In this document: in pieces, positions 8,865 through 18,043 of the stretch
Layout of the letters: every line of letters starts with the position of its first letter
Numbering within the stretch: position 1 is the stretch's first letter
DNA from: Novosphingobium lindaniclasticum LE124
Lineage (GTDB): Bacteria; Pseudomonadota; Alphaproteobacteria; Sphingomonadales; Sphingomonadaceae
Direction: 5' to 3'
Length of the DNA stretch: 64,000 nt
Assembly (NCBI RefSeq): GCF_000445125.1
Contig: NZ_ATHL01000076.1
Coordinates: forward strand, 248,001 to 312,000
Program-made: the position numbers and the translations under genes
Notes under the pieces: model-generated
Told to the model about the DNA's origin: nothing
Databases searched by the model: none
Seen by the model: only the letters and a program-made list of their open reading frames with translations

Positions 8865-8878
8865 TCGACGGGTTTTTT
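8848..8878 (+). terminator. Weak rho-independent terminator after the hemerythrin gene
   Basis: An inverted repeat GATCAA / TTGATC (8848-8853 and 8861-8866) with a seven-base loop overlaps the hemerythrin stop. Six thymines follow at 8873-8878. The stem is short and A/T-containing, and six bases separate it from the T-run, so efficiency may be low. Confidence 0.4.
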
Positions 8879-8983
8879 CATACGTCCGGTGGCCGTCGTT
8901 GGCCATCGGGCGACGAAGACCCGTCACCTCGCAAACCGATCCTGTGTCGGATGATCTCCCCCGCTGGACCAGGCTGAGCGAAC

Positions 8984-9835
8984 ATGCGCATTCATCATCT
9001 CAATTGCGGCACCGATTGCCCGCTTGGCGGACGGCTGTTCGACGGTCGCAGCAAGGGTCTGACCGGCAAGCTGGTCTGCCATTGCCTGCTTCTCGAAACG
9101 GATCGCCACGGGCTTGTCCTCATCGACACGGGCTACGGTCTGCGTGACGTTCGGCACCCTCATCGGCGTCCGCATCCCAGGATTACGCGGGTCATGCGCA
9201 CGATGCTGAACATCCAACTGCGCGAGGAAGACACCGCGCTGCGCCAGATCGAGGCCTTGGGGTTTCGCGCGGAGGATGTCCGCCACATCGTGCTCACGCA
9301 TCTCGACTTCGATCATGCTGGCGGTCTGGAAGACTTTCCCTCGGCTACCGTTCATCTGCTGGAACGGGAATGGTCCGCCGCCACCGGGCCACGCAGAGGT
9401 TTCGTCAGCCGCAACCGCTATCGGCCTTCCCAACTGGACGAAGTGCACGACTGGAGGCGCTACGGCGCTCAGGGAGAGCCATGGTTCGGCTTCAACGCCG
9501 TGCGCGATCTGGAGGGGCTTCCCCCCGAAATCCTGATGGTGCCCTTGCCGGGCCATACCTGGGGTCACGCCGGCATTGCCGTGGCGCGCGAGGACGGATG
9601 GCTGCTCCATGCGGGAGACGCGTACTTCTATCGCGGCGAGATGCGGGGCGCCGTGCGCCAGTGCCCCGGCGGGCTGCGCGGCTACCAAACCATGATGGAA
9701 GTCGATCGCGGCTTGCGCTTCGCCAATCAGGAACGCCTACGCCGGCTCTCGATCGAGCACGCCGGGAAGGTGCGCATCCTGTGCGCTCACGATGCGCAGG
9801 AGTTCGAACATGCGGCCATGGGAAACCTCCTGTGA
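8984..9835 (+). CDS. MBL-fold metallo-hydrolase, AHL-lactonase-like
   Basis: A 283-residue metallo-beta-lactamase-fold protein. The zinc motif reads H106-L-D108-F-D110-H111 (THLDFDHAGG), so the usual second histidine of HxHxDH is an aspartate, a variant common in this subgroup. Further ligand candidates are in LPGHTWGHAG, LHAGDAYFY and the C-terminal CAHDAQEFE. There is no leader, so it is cytosolic. Proteins of this type are often annotated as N-acyl-homoserine lactonases, but many have other ester or lactone substrates. It stands alone between the hemerythrin and patatin genes, with ~90-120 base gaps on each side. Confidence 0.8.
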   Translation: MRIHHLNCGTDCPLGGRLFDGRSKGLTGKLVCHCLLLETDRHGLVLIDTGYGLRDVRHPHRRPHPRITRVMRTMLNIQLREEDTALRQIEALGFRAEDVRHIVLTHLDFDHAGGLEDFPSATVHLLEREWSAATGPRRGFVSRNRYRPSQLDEVHDWRRYGAQGEPWFGFNAVRDLEGLPPEILMVPLPGHTWGHAGIAVAREDGWLLHAGDAYFYRGEMRGAVRQCPGGLRGYQTMMEVDRGLRFANQERLRRLSIEHAGKVRILCAHDAQEFEHAAMGNLL

Positions 9836-9923
9836 GAGATACGGCGGCACGCAGCCGTTCCCTCCGCGTCTTCCGGCCGGGCGACCCGGCGACCGCCTCC
9901 GCCGATGCCGAAGGAAAGCCTGA

Positions 9924-11033
9924 ATGACCGAGCCTGCCGGCACGCCGAACCATGCTGCCTTGACGGAAGCCGATTTCGACTTGGCACTGGTCCTGAGCGG
10001 CGGGAACGCGCTTGGCGCCTATCAGGCGGGCGCATACCAGGCGCTGCACGAAGCCGACTGGCTGCCCCACTGCATCGCAGGGGCGTCGGCGGGAGCGATC
10101 AACGGCGCTGTCATCTGCGGCAACGCGCCCGACGATCAGCTGGCGCAACTGCGCGCCTTGTGGACGCCCTCCCCGGCATTTCGTCCCGTCAGGGGCGGCT
10201 CAGCGGAAGATGCGAGGCGAAGCGCCGCAGCCCTGCTGACCCTGGCCGCCGGACGGCCCGGGCTGTTCGCGCCCCGAAGTCTCGGCTGGCCCTGGGACCC
10301 GCTCGGTCTTTTCGACCGCAACAGCCTCTACGATACCTCGCCGATGCGGCAAGAACTGGCGCGGCTGATCGATTTCGACCGCCTGAACGAAGGGGCCATG
10401 CGTTTCCTGGCGGCCGCCGTCGATGTCGCGACGGGAGAGGACGTGATCTTCGATACGCATCGTCATAGGATCGGGCCGGATCATCTGAGGGCAAGCGCTG
10501 CCCTGCTGCCGGCTTTTCCGCCGGTCGATATCGAAGGTCGGCTGCTGGCCGATGCGGGAATTTCCGCCAACCTGCCGCTGGACTTCGTCCTGTCCGAACC
10601 CCGGGAGCGGCCCTTGCTGTGCCTCGCGATCGATCTTCTTCCGCTGAAGGGTGCCCCGCCGACGACCATCGGAGCCTCGGTTTCGCGCATGCAGGATCTG
10701 ATCTTCGCGACCCAAAGCCGCCGTGCCATCGCGGCCTGGCAGGCGATCCACGACGAACGGAAAGCGAGGGGCCAAGGCGCGCCAGTCACCTTGGTGCACG
10801 TCGCCTATTCCGATCAGGCCCGCGAGGTGAGCGGCAAGGCTTTCGATTTTTCCCCGGCCTCCGCAGCCGACCGCTGGCAAGCCGGGCTCGAAGACATCGG
10901 CCTCATCCTGGACGGCTTCGCTTCGGGGCATCTGCGCGTGAGGCAGGAGCCAGGTATGTCGGTCTACGCCCGGCCCGGCCCCGACACGGGTTTCGAAAAG
11001 ACGCGGTTCGAACTCGCGCCGAAGATAGCCTGA
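9924..11033 (+). CDS. Patatin-like phospholipase
   Basis: A 369-residue patatin-family serine hydrolase. The oxyanion-hole motif SGGNALGAYQAG is at residues 25-36. The nucleophile is S55 in GASAG and the catalytic aspartate is probably D210 in LLADAGISANLP. A Ser-Asp dyad acting on phospholipid or acyl esters is expected from the family. There is no leader or membrane anchor. The start has AAGGAAA upstream. It may be cotranscribed with the SDR at 11122 (88-base gap). A role in lipid turnover or storage-granule metabolism is possible but not shown. Confidence 0.85.
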   Translation: MTEPAGTPNHAALTEADFDLALVLSGGNALGAYQAGAYQALHEADWLPHCIAGASAGAINGAVICGNAPDDQLAQLRALWTPSPAFRPVRGGSAEDARRSAAALLTLAAGRPGLFAPRSLGWPWDPLGLFDRNSLYDTSPMRQELARLIDFDRLNEGAMRFLAAAVDVATGEDVIFDTHRHRIGPDHLRASAALLPAFPPVDIEGRLLADAGISANLPLDFVLSEPRERPLLCLAIDLLPLKGAPPTTIGASVSRMQDLIFATQSRRAIAAWQAIHDERKARGQGAPVTLVHVAYSDQAREVSGKAFDFSPASAADRWQAGLEDIGLILDGFASGHLRVRQEPGMSVYARPGPDTGFEKTRFELAPKIA

Positions 11034-11121
11034 ACAGTGAGGACATGCTTCCTTCGTCACCGGATTACCGACACAGGTTTATCTGCTGGAACCCGGCATC
11101 AGCGCTTGGGGTTGGCCATTC

Positions 11122-11868
11122 ATGGAACAGGATAAAACGCCCCATCTCCCCATCGCCGGCCGTCGTATACTCGTCACCGGCGGGACCACCGGCATCGGCC
11201 GAGCGACGGTTCTGTCGCTGGCCGCGCTCGGTGGGCGCGTCATGACTTTCGCACGCGATCGCGCGGCTCTCCGCGAGACGCTTGTCGAGGCGGGCCTGAG
11301 CGAAGACTGCGGCCTTGCCGCCGATGCGAGCGATCCCGAAGACCTGGAACGCGTCTTCGCGGCGGTGGATGAGCGTCTCGGCGGTATCGACGTTCTCGTC
11401 GCCTGTGCGGCCCTTGGTGCAGGGCCGCTTCACGAAATGGATGACGCCGACTGGCGCTATGTCGTCCAGACGAACCTGATGGGCTCGCTTGCCTCGGCCC
11501 GCGCCGCAATCCTGCGCATGCTGGCGCAAGGCGGCGGGCATATCGTGCTGCTCAGTTCGATCAGCCCGGACATCAAGGCTCCGGGCGAGAGCGTCTATGC
11601 CGCGACCAAGGCCGGCCTGGATGCCTTTGCGCTGACCTTGCGCAAGGAAGTGGGCGACAAGGGCATCCGCGTGTCAGTCATCCAGCCCGGCTCGGTGGGA
11701 AGCGATATGCAGCCTTGCTCCGTCGCGGAGCAACGCGAAGCCATCGCCAACGGCGAGATGCTTTTTGCGGAGGAGATCGCCGAAGCCATCGTGTTCGTAC
11801 TGACACGCTCCGCCCGCTGTGACATCCCCATGCTGCGGATAGAACCGATCCGACAGAAGACGGCGTGA
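11122..11868 (+). CDS. Short-chain dehydrogenase/reductase
   Basis: A 248-residue classical SDR. The cofactor loop TGGTTGIG is at residues 19-26 and the active-site YxxxK is Y159-K163 (YAATK), with a preceding LLSSIS serine. The substrate is unknown. The C-terminal half lacks a family-specific signature that I recognise. Four bases separate it from the lactonase gene at 11873, so the two are almost certainly cotranscribed. An oxidoreductase plus lactonase pair could turn a cyclic alcohol or lactol into a lactone and then an acid. Confidence 0.85.
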   Translation: MEQDKTPHLPIAGRRILVTGGTTGIGRATVLSLAALGGRVMTFARDRAALRETLVEAGLSEDCGLAADASDPEDLERVFAAVDERLGGIDVLVACAALGAGPLHEMDDADWRYVVQTNLMGSLASARAAILRMLAQGGGHIVLLSSISPDIKAPGESVYAATKAGLDAFALTLRKEVGDKGIRVSVIQPGSVGSDMQPCSVAEQREAIANGEMLFAEEIAEAIVFVLTRSARCDIPMLRIEPIRQKTA

Positions 11869-11872
11869 CGCC

Positions 11873-12871
11873 GTGATCTGGATCGGGACCTATGCGGCAA
11901 AAGGCGGCGCCGGACTGGAAAGTCTGGCGAGCGCCAATGGATCGCTGTACCTCGGCCCTGCCGAAGCACGGATCGTCAATGCCTCGTTCGGCGTGTGGTC
12001 GGCCCAGCGCGGCATCGCCTATTTCGTCGATGAGCGCGATGAGGGCCGCATATCGGCGTGGGACCGCCAGAACGGCACGTGGATCGCTATGCGGGACACC
12101 GAGAGCGGCGGATCGGCGCCGTGTTACTTGTCCATTTCACCGGATGGTACGCGTCTGGCAGTGGCCAACTACGGCGATGGCACCCTGGCCCTGATCGACC
12201 TCGATCCCGAGACCGGCGCCAATATGACGATCCGCGACCGCTTCCAGCCCCGAGGACGCGGCCCCGATCCAGATCGCCAGGACGGGCCGCATGCGCACTG
12301 CGCCCTATTCGGGGAGGACGGCCGAGCCATCTACCACGTCGACCTCGGGCTCGACCGCGTCTTCCGGCACCGCCTTGATGGCCAGGAAATAGCGGATACG
12401 CAGATCGCGTTCGAAGCGCCTGCCGGATATGGACCCAGACATTTCCTCTTCCATCCGGACGGCGTCCACGCGCTCCTGCTATGCGAACTTGCCGCCGAGC
12501 TTCTCTTGCTGAGGCGGCAAGGCCCGGGCTTCCAACTGGTAGAGGCTGTGCCGACCGCGCCTGAGCCGGGCGCGGCGAAGAATCTCGGCGGCCACCTTGC
12601 AATCGATGCGTCAGGCGCCGTCTGGGTTTCCAATCGCGGTCATGACAGCCTGGTCGAGTTTCGTCTGGAGAACGGCCGTCTGGTCAGGCAGCGCTGGTTC
12701 GCAACCGGCTCGGCCTCCCCGCGGCACTTCCTCTTCGCTGGATCCGCCATCCTCATCGCGCACGAGGAAGGTGAGAACGTCACCCGACTGGACCTTTCCG
12801 GCAGAGCGGAAACATCGAGGCAGACCGTCACAGTCCCCGGCGCCGCGTTCCTGATCGACACGGCAACCTGA
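11873..12871 (+). CDS. YbhE/6-phosphogluconolactonase-like beta-propeller lactonase
   Basis: A 332-residue protein starting at GTG four bases after the SDR stop. It has the repeated short blades of the seven-bladed lactonase propeller family (PF10282), with characteristic segments PCYLSISPDGTRLAVANYG, DGPHAHCALF and GYGPRHFLFHPDG. E. coli YbhE (Pgl) of this family hydrolyses 6-phosphogluconolactone, while others act on different lactones. No signal peptide is present, so it is cytosolic. It converges on the dehydrogenase gene that ends at 12899, with 27 bases between and no strong terminator. Confidence 0.85.
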   Translation: MIWIGTYAAKGGAGLESLASANGSLYLGPAEARIVNASFGVWSAQRGIAYFVDERDEGRISAWDRQNGTWIAMRDTESGGSAPCYLSISPDGTRLAVANYGDGTLALIDLDPETGANMTIRDRFQPRGRGPDPDRQDGPHAHCALFGEDGRAIYHVDLGLDRVFRHRLDGQEIADTQIAFEAPAGYGPRHFLFHPDGVHALLLCELAAELLLLRRQGPGFQLVEAVPTAPEPGAAKNLGGHLAIDASGAVWVSNRGHDSLVEFRLENGRLVRQRWFATGSASPRHFLFAGSAILIAHEEGENVTRLDLSGRAETSRQTVTVPGAAFLIDTAT

Positions 12872-12898
12872 TCCAGCCTCCCGAACGCGCAGCCTCCG

Positions 12899-13951
12899 CT
12901 ACATCTCGATAGCCACGAAGACCGCTCCCGTCTGCTGCTTGCTCTCGGCGCAGGCAAAGGCCTCGTTGATCCGGGCCAGCGGAAAGCGGTGGGTCACCAG
13001 TTTCTCGACCGGCAAGCGGCCTTTGCCGATCAGTTCCACCACCTCGCCCTGCTCTTTGTCGAGGTCCGCCCATGCGAAGCTCGCGCTGGGAACGAGCTGG
13101 ATCTCGCTCATCTGGATGCGCTGCCATTCCAGGCCGATCTCGGTAACGCCCGGATCGAAGCCGCCGACGATCACGACCTTGCCGCCCCGCCGGACCAGCC
13201 TGGTCGCAAGCGGCAGCGTTTCGGGCATCGAAGGCCCGCCTGCACATTCGAACACGATATCCGCACCGCGCCCCCCGGTCATGGACCCCATTGCCGTGGC
13301 TACATCGTCCCGCTCCGGGTTGACGGTCAGGTCCGCGCCGAGCTCCTGGGCTAGCGCCAGGGCACTATCCACCGGATCCACGATCATGACGTCCGCTCCG
13401 CTCGCTTTCGCCAGCATCAACTGACCCAGGCCGATCGGACCTGCGCCGATGACGGCAACGCGGTGATTGATGGTAAGGCCGGAGAGATGCTGGGCGTGGA
13501 GACAGACGGACAGGGTATCGACCAGGGCCGCCTCCTCGAAGCTGACGTGATCGGGAAGGCGATAGACATGGCTTGCGGGCGCCACCAGGAACTGTCCGTA
13601 GGCCCGAGAGACCGTCTTCGTACGCGTGGCATAAAGATCGGGGCAGATATTGTAGCGGCGCGCGCGGCAGTATTCGCACTTACCGCAGCCGAGCACCGTC
13701 TCCGCCACGACCCGGTCGCCGACCGACACGTTGTCGACCTCGCCGCCCACGTCCACGACGTCACCTGCAAGTTCGTGGCCCATGATATGGCCTGCCAGGT
13801 CATGCTCGTGCTTGCGCCAGTGCCGCAGGTCGGTGCCGCATATGCCGGCCACTCTCACCCGGATCATCACCCAGTCCGGGCCAGGCAACTCGGGCCGATC
13901 GACATCCTCGACGCTGAACGTGCCGTCGGCGGTCTTGAGCGCGGCCTTCAT
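12899..13951 (-). CDS. Zinc-dependent medium-chain dehydrogenase (sorbitol/threonine dehydrogenase type)
   Basis: A 350-residue MDR-family dehydrogenase. The start is the ATG at 13951, which overlaps the upstream gene's stop by four bases; the frame continues upstream but only into that gene. Catalytic zinc ligands are C38, H59 and E60 (GHELAGDVV). Structural zinc cysteines are C89, C92, C95 and C103. The nucleotide-binding motif is GAGPIGLGQ. It is the last gene of a minus-strand unit behind the 735-residue protein and an MFS permease, so it probably oxidises a sugar or polyol released or imported by them. Confidence 0.85.
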   Translation of the reverse strand: MKAALKTADGTFSVEDVDRPELPGPDWVMIRVRVAGICGTDLRHWRKHEHDLAGHIMGHELAGDVVDVGGEVDNVSVGDRVVAETVLGCGKCEYCRARRYNICPDLYATRTKTVSRAYGQFLVAPASHVYRLPDHVSFEEAALVDTLSVCLHAQHLSGLTINHRVAVIGAGPIGLGQLMLAKASGADVMIVDPVDSALALAQELGADLTVNPERDDVATAMGSMTGGRGADIVFECAGGPSMPETLPLATRLVRRGGKVVIVGGFDPGVTEIGLEWQRIQMSEIQLVPSASFAWADLDKEQGEVVELIGKGRLPVEKLVTHRFPLARINEAFACAESKQQTGAVFVAIEM

Positions 13952-16155
13952 GCCGCTTGCGTCCAGGCAAGCAGCAGAGCCACATTGGCCGGAACCCATG
14001 CTTCGTAGCGCCCTTCCGCCCATTCCATCTCCATGACCTTCTGGTCGGACGTCCAGAGCCGTGGCGAGATCTCCTTGCCCTTGGTGATCGTCGGAAGGAG
14101 AGCGAGACGCACCTTCGTCGTGTCCGGGCCGTCGATCCGCAGATTGAGCGTTCCCTCATCGAGCCGATGGATGGCCCGCACGAAACTGTCGCAGAACAGC
14201 AGGAAGGGAGCGCCCTCGATCCGATGGAGAGTCCGGGTGGCATAGACCAGTGCCGCCCCGCTTCCGTAGATTTCCTGTCCGACCTGGCCCGCCTTCTGCC
14301 CGTCGGCATAGAGGTCTTCGAGCGGGAAGTTCAGTTCAGGATCGATGTGGCCGTTGCGGATCTCGCTCGCCAGCGCTTCGGGCGGAATGGCATCGGGGTA
14401 ATAGTACCACCCTCTATCGAGAGCATGCCGGCAGAATTCATTGACCAGCAGCTTCACGCCGGGGATGAGGTGCGGTCCGCCATAATCCAGATAGCGCTCG
14501 AACGCGGCATAGCTGTCGAAACACTCGTAGGCGGCCATGTAGGGTGCATCCTGAAGGCAGGTGACCCCGAGGAAGTTCGTCCAGTGACGCGCCAGGCCGA
14601 TGTCGCTTTTCCAGATCTGACTGTTGTGGAAGAAGCTGGCGAGATAGACGTAGCTCTGGTCCAGATGCTCCTTGCGGTTGGTGATGCGCCAAAGCCGTAT
14701 ACAGGCAGCTGCGCCCCAGGCAGTCAGGTTGGCCTGGTAGTTGAGGTCGAAACGCATGCCTTCGGCTGCGGAAATCGCCATTTCCGCCTCCGCCAGGAAA
14801 CGTTCGTCGTGGGTGAGTTCAAAAGCCTGGAGCATGACCCAGGCGTAGATGCCGCCGACGTCGGTCTGTCCCCGATCGTCTGCTTCGGCAACGTCGGTGA
14901 TGACGCTGAAGTCGTCGATCTTGTACATGATCGGCCACTTGTATTTGAAGTGTCGGGCCGCCCGTATGCCGTAGTCGATCGAGGCAAGGAACAGCTCGCT
15001 GGCCTTCTCGTCGCCAGCAAGCGCCAGGTTGGAGAGGTTCAGGAGAGGGTGATAGAGATACCAGCTGTCTACCGCATCAGCATCCTTGTCCTTGCCGACG
15101 TTGGGCAGGTAGCGGCGCAGGGTTTTCAGCTTGTCGTCGTAGAACTTGCCGATCCCGGCCATGATCTCGCGCGATAGCGGATGCGCCTCTCCGGTCCAGC
15201 GGCTCCAGTCCTGAAGCGCCGAGGCGATCGAGAGTTGGACCATGACGTCCGGGTACTCGCTCGCCGTATAGGGGTGGAAGTAGGTATGGCCGTAATGCCG
15301 AACTCTGGCTTCCGGCGCATTCTCAAGATCCCACAAGGTCGCTTCGGCGCGGGCGTTCCAATCGTGTAGAGCCGGCGTCGGCGGTGACAGCCAGCCGTAC
15401 ACGGCTCCCAGCATATCCAGGAACTGCCAAGCGGAATCCGTTTCCTCCTGCTGCGGATAGGCGCGGATCGACAGGATGGTGTCGTAGAGCGTGACCTTCT
15501 GCCCTGTCTTGAGGATCGCCTTGCCCGTCTCGGGATTGACCGGAGGGCGGTAGCCCAGATCCGGCCAGTCGCCGCCGACCACTTCGGTCGGCTTGCTGCC
15601 GGTCATGTTGAAGTAGTCGTTCAGGGCCGTCAGGTTCTGGAGGTACAGCACTTTGCCGAAGGCCGGGCGTTCCAGCGCGAAATAGAGCAATGCGGTGTTC
15701 GTCTTGCGCTGGCGTGCCTCGACATGCCCGAGGGTCTGCGCGGCATCGCCCTTGACGTCGAACGGCACCAGATCGCGTGGCACCCACTCGATGGCAAGAT
15801 CCCGCGTCGGCTTGAACGTCAGCGTGGCGCGCAACTGTTCCAGGCCGAAGGGATCGGCCGTGAGAACGAGACGGCTTGTGCCGAGCGACCCTTCGCACTC
15901 GAGGGCAGCGATCGAGCCGGGGATCTTCAACCCTCGGCAACGCGCATCGGGGCTGAAGACGGGCATGCGCAGCGCCAGCCCGCCGGCATCGCCCCGGCGC
16001 ATCACCACCCAGAGCGCGTCGTCCACAAGCCGCACTTCGATGTCGAGACCGCCTTGGCGCACGGCGGCCGCAGGCGCCTCCGACGCCTCCCGCAATACCG
16101 CGCTTGCCCGGACAGTGACGGGATCGATGGCCTGTACCGTGTCGGCCTGCGACAT
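13948..16155 (-). CDS. Unidentified 735-aa protein, probable (alpha/alpha) toroid glycan-active enzyme
   Basis: I do not recognise a named family. The ATG has AAGGAG upstream (TTTTGAAGGAGAGCACGA). No signal peptide is visible, so it is probably cytosolic. Residues ~1-190 look beta-rich. Residues ~240-640 are a long series of helices rich in Trp, Tyr and His, with segments such as HTYFHPYTASEYPDV, DSWYLYHPLLNLS and YKIDDFSVITD, resembling six-hairpin/toroid glycosidases or lyases. The tail is beta-like (TLNLRIDGPDT). It sits between an MFS permease and a zinc dehydrogenase in one minus-strand unit, suggesting breakdown or modification of an imported saccharide. Confidence 0.55.
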   Translation of the reverse strand: MSQADTVQAIDPVTVRASAVLREASEAPAAAVRQGGLDIEVRLVDDALWVVMRRGDAGGLALRMPVFSPDARCRGLKIPGSIAALECEGSLGTSRLVLTADPFGLEQLRATLTFKPTRDLAIEWVPRDLVPFDVKGDAAQTLGHVEARQRKTNTALLYFALERPAFGKVLYLQNLTALNDYFNMTGSKPTEVVGGDWPDLGYRPPVNPETGKAILKTGQKVTLYDTILSIRAYPQQEETDSAWQFLDMLGAVYGWLSPPTPALHDWNARAEATLWDLENAPEARVRHYGHTYFHPYTASEYPDVMVQLSIASALQDWSRWTGEAHPLSREIMAGIGKFYDDKLKTLRRYLPNVGKDKDADAVDSWYLYHPLLNLSNLALAGDEKASELFLASIDYGIRAARHFKYKWPIMYKIDDFSVITDVAEADDRGQTDVGGIYAWVMLQAFELTHDERFLAEAEMAISAAEGMRFDLNYQANLTAWGAAACIRLWRITNRKEHLDQSYVYLASFFHNSQIWKSDIGLARHWTNFLGVTCLQDAPYMAAYECFDSYAAFERYLDYGGPHLIPGVKLLVNEFCRHALDRGWYYYPDAIPPEALASEIRNGHIDPELNFPLEDLYADGQKAGQVGQEIYGSGAALVYATRTLHRIEGAPFLLFCDSFVRAIHRLDEGTLNLRIDGPDTTKVRLALLPTITKGKEISPRLWTSDQKVMEMEWAEGRYEAWVPANVALLLAWTQAA

Positions 16156-16300
16156 TCGTGCTCTCCTTCAAAAGATCTCGGTCGTCTCCACAATGCCGTC
16201 CGCCCCCGGCGGTTTCGCAAAGCCGATCCGGGTTATAAGTGGTGCGCCGGGAGGAGGTCACGAGCGCACCACGACCACTGCATGCGTGCTGGAACCAAGA

Positions 16301-17806
16301 TCAGACGACGGGCAAACGCCGGGCGTTCATGCGCGTCCAGCGGCGGCGGACCCGTTCCTCGCGCGCCAGGCCTGCGGGAAGCTCGGTTATCGCACGCAGG
16401 CCGGTGACGGTCGAGAAATTCTGGAACGTCGAGCGCGTGCGCACGAACATGTGGCGTACCACTTCGCTGCGATCGATCTCGCCCTCCTCGCGAACGACGG
16501 AGAGACGGTGCAAGGCGTAGACCCCGAGCGCGCCAGAGATCAGAAAGTAGAAGTCCCAGTGCATCAGCCGGACATCGATCAGGCCCGTGACGCCATCGGG
16601 GTTGATCCAGCGCAGCGCCAGTTCCAGCCGGCGCGCGGAAAAGAAGTCGGCCAGCAGTCCGCCCAGGATCGGTGCCACGCCGGCGGCAATGGCGGAGACC
16701 AGGCTGTTGACGGCGATGTATGCCGTAGACTCTCCGCGCGGCGACAGCTTGAGAGCGATGTTGGTGACGGCCAGAGTGGCGCCGCCCATCGCGCCGCCCA
16801 TCAGCAGGTGCAGCACCGTGAGCCACACCAGGCGCGCACCCTCGCCATCGATCTGGGAGGCTCCGGTCATGCCGACTATGCAGAGGATATAGACCGGTGC
16901 AGAGACGCGCAGCACGGACTTGTTGCTGAAGGTGTCGGTCAGCCGCCCCCACTGCCTCAGCGTCAGTGCATTGGCCAACTGGCTCGCGATGTTGAGACCG
17001 ATGACGACGGTCATGCCATATCCGAGTTGCTTGACCAGGAACACGGTGAAAAACGGCGTGGCGAAGTTGATGGCGAACTGCCAGGCCGCGACGAACACGA
17101 TCAGGCGGCTGAAATTGGGGTCTCTGAACGGCCGGCGCAGCACTTTGAACAGGTTCAGATGCGTTTCCTGGGGGGCGGTCATGGCCGGTTCGGGCATGCG
17201 GGCGACGATGACGGCGCTCAACATGCCGAACAGGCAGCCGGTGCCGTAGAGCACCGCGAATGTCACATCGGCGGAGACCAGGCCGCGCTCGGACAGTTCC
17301 AGCCCTCCGGCTGCGATCAGCCCCGCCGCCAGCAGGGTGATCGTGGCATAGACGGTGCGGCGCGCGAACAGATCGCCCATCCGTTCCTCGGGGACGAGAT
17401 CTCTCAACCAGGCATTCCACGCACATCCGCCCACCGCGCCGAACAGGCACAGCACGGCGGTAGCGAGGACGAGCAGCGGCAGCGCGCCCGCAGCGAGGAA
17501 CGGCAGCACGGCGATCACGGCCAGTGCGAGCCGTCCCACCACGCTGGAGATCACGGCGATGCGCTTGCGGGCGCGCAATCGCTCGACCAGCCAGATCCCC
17601 GGCAATTGGCCGAACTGCGCGAAAAAGGGGACGGCCGCCAGCAGGCCGATCATCACGTTGCTCGCGCCGAGATGGAGTGCAAGCGCGGGCAGGATGACAC
17701 CGGTCGTCAGGGCGGCAGTCGTATTCGAAAAGGCGGCTTCCACGACAAGCTGGCGCAGCCCCGCTTCCCGTCGTTCCGAAGTCACATGGGCTTCCGGCGA
17801 AAGCAT
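16301..17806 (-). CDS. MFS transporter
   Basis: A 501-residue polytopic protein with about twelve membrane segments. The first begins near residue 20 (LVVEAAFSNTTAALTTG), the central loop is near residue 210 (EPAMTAPQETHLNLF), and the tail is a ~50-residue basic cytoplasmic stretch. It heads the minus-strand unit that continues, after a 145-base gap, with the 735-residue toroid-like protein and the zinc dehydrogenase. Its partners suggest sugar, oligosaccharide or polyol uptake. It is divergent from the SDR at 18044 across a 237-base intergenic region that must hold both promoters. Confidence 0.8.
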   Translation of the reverse strand: MLSPEAHVTSERREAGLRQLVVEAAFSNTTAALTTGVILPALALHLGASNVMIGLLAAVPFFAQFGQLPGIWLVERLRARKRIAVISSVVGRLALAVIAVLPFLAAGALPLLVLATAVLCLFGAVGGCAWNAWLRDLVPEERMGDLFARRTVYATITLLAAGLIAAGGLELSERGLVSADVTFAVLYGTGCLFGMLSAVIVARMPEPAMTAPQETHLNLFKVLRRPFRDPNFSRLIVFVAAWQFAINFATPFFTVFLVKQLGYGMTVVIGLNIASQLANALTLRQWGRLTDTFSNKSVLRVSAPVYILCIVGMTGASQIDGEGARLVWLTVLHLLMGGAMGGATLAVTNIALKLSPRGESTAYIAVNSLVSAIAAGVAPILGGLLADFFSARRLELALRWINPDGVTGLIDVRLMHWDFYFLISGALGVYALHRLSVVREEGEIDRSEVVRHMFVRTRSTFQNFSTVTGLRAITELPAGLAREERVRRRWTRMNARRLPVV

Positions 17807-18043
17807 CGATCAGGATCCAAGAACGGTCAGGCCCGAGACTGTCAGGCCCGCTCTTCGACCAGAAGCGACGAAGCCGTTCAGGGTTCGCCGAGATTAACCT
17901 GAGTGGACTATCGGCTTCCGGGAATGGCCGCGGGCATGATCGATGTTGGTCCGAGGCAACCTCTCCGCCGCCACCTCATTCAAGGGACTGATATTCGTGC
18001 GGCGGCACGAACGAAAAGGTGCATTTCAAAGAAGGAACATGTG

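Noticed and set aside
15695-17902. 735-residue plus-strand open frame crossing two minus-strand genes
   Set aside because: It spans the gap between an MFS gene and the toroid-like gene. It lacks hydrophobic or domain structure, so it is a shadow.
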